34,995 bases of DNA. Source: Chloroflexota bacterium. GTDB taxonomy: Bacteria; Chloroflexota; Anaerolineae; Anaerolineales; Anaerolineaceae. Positions within the stretch are counted from its first letter, which is position 1; the number at the start of each line of letters is the position of its first letter. The notes beneath the pieces were generated by a model. The model worked only from the letters and a program-made list of their open reading frames with translations, was not told where the DNA came from and searched no databases. Below, piece after piece: positions 26,116 to 32,331 of the stretch. Both the position numbers and the translations under genes were made by a program. The stretch lies in contig JAAYCN010000097.1 of NCBI GenBank assembly GCA_012729755.1, positions 1 to 34,995 of the forward strand, written 5' to 3'.

Positions 26116-26923
26116 GTTAACACTTTCGAACATAATCGACGGGATAACTCACTCGCCAAAATACGCCCAAATCGCGCCGGAAGTCATATCCCGCCTGGCT
26201 GAACAAGAATTGCCGCGCCATAAAAAGCTCTCCACCGCGATCAAGGCAGCGCGCACAAAACTGCACCAGGCGGCTGGCGCTTATCTTGATTCGAGCATAA
26301 TCTATGCGCAAATTACAAAAGAATTAGAACTTATCCACGATGATGATGTGGAAAGCTTAAAAATATGGGCATATAAAACAATGCGCCTGCATGCCTCCAC
26401 TGAGGAACGCTTGTCTGACCTGGAAGACTTTTACCGTCTCGCACTTGGCTCTATTCTTCAACCAGACTCGATTCTTGATTTGGCGTGTGGGTTCAACCCG
26501 CTTTCCTTCCCATATCAACCAGGCTTTCCAAACGCTACCTATCTGGCTTGCGATATCGTGCTGCCAATGCTCGACTTGATTAATGCCTTTCTCAAAAAAA
26601 TAAATAACCCGGGCTATGCTTTCGCCTGCGATCTGGCAGTAAACATTCCCGACCCCTCAGCTGACTTAGCCTTATTGATGAAAACAATCCCCCTGCTCGA
26701 TCAGCTAAATCGCCAGATCGTCCCGCGGCTATTAAATGGGTTAAAAACCGATGTCATTCTTGCCAGCTTTCCTTTAAAGAGCCTCGGTGGGCATGATAAA
26801 GGCATGCTGAATACTTACCGCTCGCGCATGGCAGAACTCACTGATAACAGCCGCTTTGAAGTCGAAGAATTCGCGTTCCACAATGAGATCGCCTTCTTGT
26901 TGCGCAGAAAAGGGCTCAGATGA
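26108..26923 (+). CDS. ArmA/RmtB/FmrO-family 16S rRNA (guanine1405-N7)-methyltransferase homologue
   Basis: 271 residues with clear similarity to the aminoglycoside-resistance 16S rRNA methyltransferases (Arm/Rmt and actinomycete FmrO/Sgm/GrmA types), which put m7G on G1405. Seen in family order: THSPKYAQIAPEV (14-26), RHKK with AARTKLHQAAGAYL (37-60), LHASTEERLSDLEDFY (94-109), the SAM-binding motif DLACGFNPL (124-132), CDI (148-150), LLMKTIPLLD (189-198) and SFPLKSLGGHDKGM (220-233). RmtB shares most of these as I remember its sequence. It overlaps the transglycosylase gene by 8 bp and the next methyltransferase by 4 bp. No mobile element lies near, so it appears chromosomal and ancestral. 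Resistance is predicted, not shown. Confidence 0.85.
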   Translation: MAELTLSNIIDGITHSPKYAQIAPEVISRLAEQELPRHKKLSTAIKAARTKLHQAAGAYLDSSIIYAQITKELELIHDDDVESLKIWAYKTMRLHASTEERLSDLEDFYRLALGSILQPDSILDLACGFNPLSFPYQPGFPNATYLACDIVLPMLDLINAFLKKINNPGYAFACDLAVNIPDPSADLALLMKTIPLLDQLNRQIVPRLLNGLKTDVILASFPLKSLGGHDKGMLNTYRSRMAELTDNSRFEVEEFAFHNEIAFLLRRKGLR

Positions 26924-27741
26924 CCTTCGCAGATCACTACCAGGCTCTGATCCAAAAAGTACGTACCTCTCGAAAATACCGCGCTTTACAACTCCCAGAC
27001 AGCACGCTGCGCGACCTGCTCGAAGGGGAGGACGCTAAATCCACATCACTCGCTGACCTCGAAGATCGCTTCAGATCCAAACTCCACAATCTGGTCGCGC
27101 CGTATCTCGAAAACATTGATTATCAGGCTGAAATGCGTTTTCTGACCAAAAACGCTGACAGCTTCTTTTCAAACATCAATCAGGAAAAACGATGGGCTGA
27201 ATCACTCATGCGCCGCCACGCCTCATCAAGAGAACGCCTTCCATATCTCGATGAGTTTTACGCGACAATTTGGGAAGCTGCAGGCACACCCACCAGCATT
27301 CTTGACCTCGCCTGCGCGATCGACCCCCTTGGCTTGCCCTGGATGAACCTTCCTCCTGAGGCAACTTATTTCGCTTATGATATTCACTTGCCCCGCGTGA
27401 ATTTTTTGAACAAATATTTCGAACTTGCCCATCCAAACGCTCACGCAGTTCAGCAGGACATCCTGCTCAACCCGCCGAGCCAGCAGGCTGACCTCGCCTT
27501 CTTCCTCAAAGAAGCGCACCGCCTCGAAAAACGCCAGCCCGGCATTCTGTCTGATTTCTTCACCTCCATCCCGGCCAAACAGCTGGTCGTCAGCTTGCCG
27601 GAAACTGATCTTTCAGGGCATCATCATCTCGATCATTACCACCGCAGTTTGATATTCGACGCCATCCAGGACAAAGACTGGCAGCTCACTGAACGTCAGG
27701 TTGGGGATGAACTATTGTTCTTCATTAAAAAGACCGCATGA
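26920..27741 (+). CDS. Second, divergent Arm/Rmt/FmrO-like rRNA methyltransferase paralogue
   Basis: 273 residues, a paralogue of the preceding gene. Seen: TSRKYRALQLPD (16-27), FRSKLHNLVAPYL (51-63), RHASSRERLPYLDEFY (99-114), a SAM motif LDLACAIDPLGL (128-139), YDIHLP (153-158), FFLKEAHRLEK (194-204) and SLPETDLSGHHHLDHYHR (225-242). Compared with the first copy, the SAM loop ACGFNPL has become ACAIDPL, and the SLGGxxKGM element has become DLSGHHHL, with loss of the Lys. It may have changed target or activity, or work as a heteromeric partner. It overlaps both neighbours by 4 bp. Family membership is well supported; function is not. Confidence 0.75.
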   Translation: MTFADHYQALIQKVRTSRKYRALQLPDSTLRDLLEGEDAKSTSLADLEDRFRSKLHNLVAPYLENIDYQAEMRFLTKNADSFFSNINQEKRWAESLMRRHASSRERLPYLDEFYATIWEAAGTPTSILDLACAIDPLGLPWMNLPPEATYFAYDIHLPRVNFLNKYFELAHPNAHAVQQDILLNPPSQQADLAFFLKEAHRLEKRQPGILSDFFTSIPAKQLVVSLPETDLSGHHHLDHYHRSLIFDAIQDKDWQLTERQVGDELLFFIKKTA

Positions 27742-29204
27742 ACAAAACATCGACGACCTCAGTTCATGAAGCGATAAAACGCTACCAAAGCTCGCTAAAC
27801 GCGACTGATTACGCGCGCCTGCTTGACTTGGCTAATGAGCCGGCCCCGATCGCTGTGCGCGTTAATCACCTCAAATCAGCCCAGTCACAGGCTTTCCTCG
27901 CCAATCTGGCCGCCCGGTATGGGTGGGTGACAAAGCCTGTCGTATTCTTTCCTGAAGCGCTGACCATCGAATCTGCCGACATCGCGCCAGGTCAAACGCT
28001 CGAACACCGCATGGGGCAGTATTACGTTCAAGACGCCGCCTCAATGCTGCCAGTCTCACTTTTTTCTAAACCTGAACCAACTGTTTTGACGCTCGATATG
28101 GCGGCGTCACCGGGCGGAAAGACTACACAACTTGTTGATTTAAACCTCGATCGTGGACTGGTCGTCGCTAACGACGCCACCGCCAGTCGTCTGCCTGCGC
28201 TTAAAACTGTCATGAGCCTATGGGGAGCGGGAAATCTGGCGATTACCAACTTTCCGGGAGAAAACCTCGGTGACTGGCTGCCGAATACATTCGACCGGGT
28301 ACTCCTTGACGCGCCCTGCTCAATGGAAGGGCTGCGCGACTCGCCCTCTCATCCATTCAGGCCGATCAGCGAAACCGAGCGGGAGCGTCTGGCGAACAGA
28401 CAGCTGAACCTTCTTATCTCTGCGCTGAAATCAGCCAAAATCGGCGCTGAAATCGTCTATTCAACCTGCACACTGGCGCCCGAAGAAGACGAAATGGTTG
28501 TCAATGCGCTGCTCAAACGTTATCCGGGCGCGGTCGAAATCATTCCACAACCTCATTTTGCTTCTGCCCAGGGTCTTAGCTCATTCGCCGGTCAGGAATT
28601 TGAGACTGCCCTCAAACACGCCATCCGTGTCTGGCCTTTTTCGTTTGGGACAAATGGCTTCTTCTCAGTCAAATTGCTCAAAACAGCGGCAATTCCCACT
28701 GACGCGAGCCTGCCGCCAGGCCGTCCATTTACATCAACCGGACTCGCCGCCATACGCAAAGAGGGGCTAAGCCAGATTCAAAAATTCCTGCAAGATGAGC
28801 TTAGCCTTGATTTTGAACGCGTCCTGACAGACATGCGTGGCATTCTCTTTCAACGTCAGGGCCAGGTCTTCCTCATCCCAGAGGCATGGCTGACACACTT
28901 CGCGACCTTCCCCTATCACTCCCTTGGCATGCCGGTTGGGAAGCTGCTCAAAGGCCTTTTTGAGCCTTCAACCGACCTTTTCAATCGCTGGAACCACTTA
29001 ATTCAAGAGAGAAACTGGCTACTTCCGCAGCAGTGGGTCAAGACATGGCTACGCGGTGGCGATGTGCGGGGCAGCGGTTTGCCCGGCGTGCCTAAATCAG
29101 GTTTTGTAATCGTGCGAGATGAACTTGGCAGGTATCTTGGCGCCGGCAAGGTCATTCCAGGCCGCGTACGCAACCTTCTGTCCAGCCGCAATTTGATCAT
29201 GTAG
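27738..29204 (+). CDS. rsmF: RsmF/RsmB-type rRNA (cytosine-C5)-methyltransferase
   Basis: A 488-residue NOL1/NOP2/Sun-family m5C methyltransferase. Seen: an N-terminal substrate region with VRVNHLK, QYYVQDAASMLP (94-105), SAM motif I DMAASPGGKTTQL (120-132), motif IV DAPCSMEG (191-198, Cys194) and motif VI STCTLAPEEDE (242-252, catalytic Cys244). A C-terminal extension (about 300-488) contains a PUA-like RNA-binding domain, giving the size and layout of E. coli RsmF (479 residues, C1407) rather than RsmB, which has an N-terminal NusB domain. It is the last gene of the modification operon, and its stop overlaps the convergent rsmE stop by 8 bp. The exact target base is inferred. Confidence 0.88.
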   Translation: MNKTSTTSVHEAIKRYQSSLNATDYARLLDLANEPAPIAVRVNHLKSAQSQAFLANLAARYGWVTKPVVFFPEALTIESADIAPGQTLEHRMGQYYVQDAASMLPVSLFSKPEPTVLTLDMAASPGGKTTQLVDLNLDRGLVVANDATASRLPALKTVMSLWGAGNLAITNFPGENLGDWLPNTFDRVLLDAPCSMEGLRDSPSHPFRPISETERERLANRQLNLLISALKSAKIGAEIVYSTCTLAPEEDEMVVNALLKRYPGAVEIIPQPHFASAQGLSSFAGQEFETALKHAIRVWPFSFGTNGFFSVKLLKTAAIPTDASLPPGRPFTSTGLAAIRKEGLSQIQKFLQDELSLDFERVLTDMRGILFQRQGQVFLIPEAWLTHFATFPYHSLGMPVGKLLKGLFEPSTDLFNRWNHLIQERNWLLPQQWVKTWLRGGDVRGSGLPGVPKSGFVIVRDELGRYLGAGKVIPGRVRNLLSSRNLIM

Positions 29205-29946
29205 ATTCAAGACGATTAACCACCAGCGCGCTGGCCACCATGCAGGCAGTCTCCATGCGCAAAATGCGCTTGCCCAATGAAAATAACTGAAACCCCGCCA
29301 ATCGAACCAGTTCAATTTCAAAATCGCTGAAGCCGCCCTCCGGCCCGATCAGCAAAGCCACTTTACCTGGCTTTAGCGTCAACTGACCAAAAGAATAGGT
29401 GGATTTGCTCGCTTCATACGCGCAAAGTTTCTGTGTGTCAGGCGCAAGTCCTGAAATCAACTGCTGAAAGTTCATCACATTCATCAGTTTAGGCAATTTG
29501 TTCCGTTCCGATTGTTCGGCTGCCTCACGAATGATGCACTGCCACCGTGTCAACCGTTTGCTGTCAAGTGATTCAGTGCGGTTGAGACTGCGCTCTGAAA
29601 AGTAGGGCAGAAAGTGTGTTACGCCGATTTCGGTACATTTTTGCAGAATCAATTCGATTTTTTCACGTTTACTGAGACTGAAACATAACGTCAGTTCCAA
29701 TTGGCAATCATCACCTGATTCGATCTCTTCGAGCAATTTGCCACTCACGAACTTGCCGGACTTGCCGGTTAGTTCCGTCAGCCAGGCTGCACCACTGTTA
29801 TCCAAAACAATGACTTTAGCTTGATTAGCGTCCAGCCTTAAGACTGTCAGAATCTGCCGGCTGATCGGTTCAGAAAAAGTAACAAACTTTTCCTGAATGG
29901 CTTCCGCCTCAACGAAAAAGCGGGGTAAATCTGACCACTGACGCAT
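29197..29946 (-). CDS. rsmE: 16S rRNA (uracil1498-N3)-methyltransferase RsmE
   Basis: A 249-residue SPOUT-fold methyltransferase that makes m3U1498 in 16S rRNA helix 44. Seen: an N-terminal PUA-like domain (1-75), KREKIELILQKCTEIGVTHF (93-112), REAAEQSERNKLPKL (140-154), and the knot motifs LLIGPEGGFSDFE (198-210) and LGKRILRMETA (224-234). The length is typical. Its start overlaps the stop of the pantothenate kinase-like gene by 1 nt, so the two are co-transcribed, and its 3' end overlaps rsmF. Confidence 0.93.
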   Translation of the reverse strand: MRQWSDLPRFFVEAEAIQEKFVTFSEPISRQILTVLRLDANQAKVIVLDNSGAAWLTELTGKSGKFVSGKLLEEIESGDDCQLELTLCFSLSKREKIELILQKCTEIGVTHFLPYFSERSLNRTESLDSKRLTRWQCIIREAAEQSERNKLPKLMNVMNFQQLISGLAPDTQKLCAYEASKSTYSFGQLTLKPGKVALLIGPEGGFSDFEIELVRLAGFQLFSLGKRILRMETACMVASALVVNRLEST

Positions 29947-30767
29947 TAAACCTGCTTCCCCATCAATGCCGCTCCAACAGCAGTGGCAAACTCAGCGTGC
30001 TCAGGCACGAACATCTCCAATTCGTAGAGCTTGGCAAAACTGGCGATGATCTGTTTCCCCAGCGGAATGCGGGTGAGATTTCCAGTGAAAACAATTGATT
30101 TTCGTCCTCGATATCTGGCAGAAAGTACTGCCGCTGTACCGACAGATTGAAAAACAAGGTTAACAATGCCGACCGCCAGATCATTCGCTGTCGCCAGGTC
30201 ATTCACTTTGCCAAAGTTCGACGCCGTCGTATCCATTGGCAGCCCCGGAATTTCCTGCTTTGTGATGTCACCTACTGTCAGGTCGACTGCCTCAAGCCTG
30301 CCCGCGTTAAGCAGAGAAATAAAGCTGTCTACATCATGAACATTCACCATGCTTCCGGCCAGCCCGAGTAAGGTCCCACCGCCAACACCTGACCCGATCA
30401 CATGGGTCACTTCGCCATCCACCGCGTCAACGAATGAAGTGCCTGTTCCCATACTGACCACGATAGCTGATTTGCGTTTGGCTAAAAAAAGCCCGCCCAA
30501 ACCAACGCAACTAAACTCTGAAACCCGAATCGTCTCCCGACCCAAGATGTCCCCGCTCAAATAAGATGCGCCAACACCAGTCACCATAATCTTATCGATG
30601 GCATCAACTTTTAACTGTGTCTGATCAAGATACTTACCAACCGCCCCATAAGCGGAAGCAACGGGGTCATCCGCTTTAACCAGGAAATAATTCCCGACTT
30701 TACCGTCATCGTAGGTGACAACCTTCGTCGTACTGCCCCCGATATCAAGTCCCAAGCGAATGCCCAT
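29946..30767 (-). CDS. coaW: Type II pantothenate kinase-like ASKHA ATPase (CoaW/BadF group)
   Basis: About 273 residues. It probably phosphorylates pantothenate, the first step of coenzyme A synthesis. Seen: the phosphate-1 motif LGLDIGGSTTK (5-15), an adenosine-side SMGTGTSFV, IGSGVGGGTLLGL, and FTGNLTRIP followed by EFATAVGAALMG, as in staphylococcal CoaW. The related BadF/BadG ATPase activators are an alternative, but they have an EDxGGQD-like segment and Cys ligands that I do not see. Of three in-frame ATGs (30797, 30770, 30767), 30767 has the best-spaced GGAG and begins at the conserved strand. It shares a 53-bp divergent promoter region with yhhQ. Confidence 0.8.
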   Translation of the reverse strand: MGIRLGLDIGGSTTKVVTYDDGKVGNYFLVKADDPVASAYGAVGKYLDQTQLKVDAIDKIMVTGVGASYLSGDILGRETIRVSEFSCVGLGGLFLAKRKSAIVVSMGTGTSFVDAVDGEVTHVIGSGVGGGTLLGLAGSMVNVHDVDSFISLLNAGRLEAVDLTVGDITKQEIPGLPMDTTASNFGKVNDLATANDLAVGIVNLVFQSVGTAAVLSARYRGRKSIVFTGNLTRIPLGKQIIASFAKLYELEMFVPEHAEFATAVGAALMGKQV

Positions 30768-30795
30768 CATTTCTCCACAAATGCATTGATAACTC

Positions 30796-30814
30796 AAATT
30801 GTAGTATACAATTT
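30796..30814. promoter_or_regulatory. 19-bp palindromic operator candidate between coaW and yhhQ
   Basis: Perfect 8-bp arms AAATTGTA (30796-30803) and TACAATTT (30807-30814) around GTA. The element covers a plus-strand -10-like TATACA (30805-30810) or TACAAT (30807-30812), 8-10 nt before the yhhQ ATG, and a minus-strand TATACT (30803-30808) for coaW-rsmE. A TTGATA at 30786-30791 may be the plus-strand -35, although its spacing (13-15 nt) is short. A regulator bound here could control both directions. Confidence 0.5.
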
Positions 30815-30820
30815 ACCACC

Positions 30821-31561
30821 ATGGAAACCCATTCGACGCTTAACGCTCCACAGGAGCGAAAACATTTCCGATATCTCGATATCGTCGCGGTCGTTTTTAC
30901 TCTGGTTCTGGTCCTCAGCAATATCGCCTCATCTGCCAAACTGATCGATTGGGGGTTTTCTCTCTTTGGCACCCGAATGGTTTTTGACGCGGGAACGCTC
31001 TTTTTCCCAATTGCCTACATTTTTGGCGATGTGCTTACCGAGGTCTATGGCTACGCGAATTCGCGACGGGTGATCTGGATGGGTTTGATCGGATTGGTTT
31101 TCTGCGCATTGATGTTCCTGCTGATCCAGAAACTGCCTGGGGAAGCGAATTGGTTCGTCGAAGGCGGTCAGGCGGCTTACGATTCCATCTTGGGCGGTTT
31201 AAGTTCCTTTGGCATCGTCCTTGCCAGCATCGTCGGCTATCTCGGCGGCAGCTTCTCAAACGCGGCCATCATGGCAATCATGAAACACACCACAAAAAAC
31301 AGATTCCTGTGGTTACGCACAATCAGCAGCACGATCGTCGGCGAGTTGATCGACACTTTGCTCTTTGTTCTGGTAGCCTCCCTCTCCCGCGTTTTTCCCT
31401 GGGAGCTCTTCGCTTCCTTGGCGCTCACCAACTACCTGTTCAAGGTCGCTGTCGAAGCGCTGATGACTCCCGTCACTTATTATGTGGTGCGCAAGTTGAA
31501 AATTGCTGAAAACGTGGATGTATACTCCGACCTTAGCGATCTCACCCCGTTGAAGTTTTAA
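30821..31561 (+). CDS. yhhQ: YhhQ/VUT-family queuosine precursor transporter
   Basis: A 246-residue integral membrane protein of the YhhQ (VUT) family, which imports queuosine precursors (preQ0/preQ1 in E. coli) into the cytoplasm. Seen: about six hydrophobic segments, DAGTLFFPIAYIFGDVLTEV (residues 46-65, family-defining, with Asp/Glu inside a membrane helix), FLWLRTISSTIVGELIDTLL and FKVAVEALMTPVTYYVV. No Shine-Dalgarno precedes the ATG. It supports salvage of a 7-deazaguanine base for the transglycosylase encoded at 25030-26115. Its last 20 bp overlap the 3' end of the convergent rsmI. Confidence 0.88.
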   Translation: METHSTLNAPQERKHFRYLDIVAVVFTLVLVLSNIASSAKLIDWGFSLFGTRMVFDAGTLFFPIAYIFGDVLTEVYGYANSRRVIWMGLIGLVFCALMFLLIQKLPGEANWFVEGGQAAYDSILGGLSSFGIVLASIVGYLGGSFSNAAIMAIMKHTTKNRFLWLRTISSTIVGELIDTLLFVLVASLSRVFPWELFASLALTNYLFKVAVEALMTPVTYYVVRKLKIAENVDVYSDLSDLTPLKF

Positions 31562-32234
31562 CCTTCTCTCCTTCAAACCCAGCTATGCATACGCAGTATT
31601 CCCCTCGTACCTGCCCCGAAAGCGCCTGCTCAGTGACTTCGCTCAGGCTCCCGCGAAAAATTTGTTCGAATTTTTTTGTCAGATCGTTCGCTATGCATGC
31701 CTGACGGTCGCCAAAAATTTCCAGCGCGTTCTTAAGAAAAACTTTCAGCCGATAAGGGCTCTCGTAATAAATCAGTGTGTATGGCGATTTCCCGTCAGCC
31801 GCCAAAAATCGTTTGCGGGGGCCTTCTTTATTAGGCGGGAAGCCTCTGAAAGTAAAACTATGCGCAGGCAACCCTGAAAGTGTCAGCGCCATGATAGCTG
31901 CCGTGGGGCCAGGCACCGCACTGACCTCAATTCCCGCCTCAATCGTCGCCTTAGCCAGCAGGTAACCCGGATCTGATATCCCCGGCGTACCCGCGTCGGT
32001 CACCATGGCAACAGTTTCACCCGCCAAAAGGCGCTCAACAATCTTTCCGACCACTTTTCTTTCATTAAACTCATTAAGGGCGAGTTGAGGTTTTGAGATC
32101 TCATAGTGTTTTAAGAGAACGCTGGTTTTGCGTGTATCTTCACTGACAATCAGGTCAGCTTGCCTCAGGACCTCAACAGCCCTGAAGCTCATATCTCCCA
32201 AATTTCCAATCGGTGTCGCAACCAGATACAACAT
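31542..32234 (-). CDS. rsmI: 16S rRNA (cytidine1402-2'-O)-methyltransferase RsmI
   Basis: 230 residues with canonical RsmI motifs: LYLVATPIGNLGDMSFRAVE (2-21), SEDTRKTSVLLKHY (31-44), VTDAGTPGISDPG (78-90), VPGPTAAIMAL (107-117), FRGFPPNKEGPRK and YYESPYRLKVFL. It makes the 2'-O-methyl of m4Cm1402 in the decoding centre. The start is ATG at 32234; an in-frame TTG four codons upstream lies in the AGAGGA ribosome-binding site. It lacks the C-terminal ~50 residues present in E. coli RsmI (286 residues). This is the standard copy; the RsmI-like gene at 24338 is the divergent one. Confidence 0.92.
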   Translation of the reverse strand: MLYLVATPIGNLGDMSFRAVEVLRQADLIVSEDTRKTSVLLKHYEISKPQLALNEFNERKVVGKIVERLLAGETVAMVTDAGTPGISDPGYLLAKATIEAGIEVSAVPGPTAAIMALTLSGLPAHSFTFRGFPPNKEGPRKRFLAADGKSPYTLIYYESPYRLKVFLKNALEIFGDRQACIANDLTKKFEQIFRGSLSEVTEQALSGQVRGEYCVCIAGFEGEKVKTSTG

Positions 32235-32276
32235 GATTCCTCTCAATCCTCAATAAAAGCTCTCGACTCTGGTTAG

Positions 32277-32282
32277 ATTATA
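32277..32282 (-). promoter_or_regulatory. Candidate -10 of the rsmI promoter
   Basis: Reads TATAAT on the minus strand, 42 nt upstream of the rsmI ATG; the -35 (CTGATT at 16 nt) is weak. Confidence 0.4.
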
Positions 32283-32292
32283 AACGCCAGCA

Positions 32293-32301
32293 TGATAGAA
32301 T
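32293..32301 (+). promoter_or_regulatory. Candidate extended -10 promoter of the 574-residue protein gene
   Basis: TGATAGAAT, an extended -10 (TGn plus TAGAAT), with TTAGAT at 17 nt upstream as a poor -35. It is 30 nt before the ATG at 32332 and diverges from the rsmI promoter. Confidence 0.4.
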
Positions 32302-32331
32302 CAGTCAGTTAATTTGACCGAAAGGCAAAAA

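Noticed and set aside
26108-27741. Recently acquired, mobile aminoglycoside-resistance genes.
   Set aside because: No insertion sequence, integron or transposon end lies nearby; both genes are translationally coupled inside an operon, which argues for long residence.
30768-30820. preQ1 riboswitch before yhhQ.
   Set aside because: The gap is only 53 bp, shared by two divergent genes, with the candidate -10 about 10 nt from the ATG; there is no room for a transcribed aptamer.
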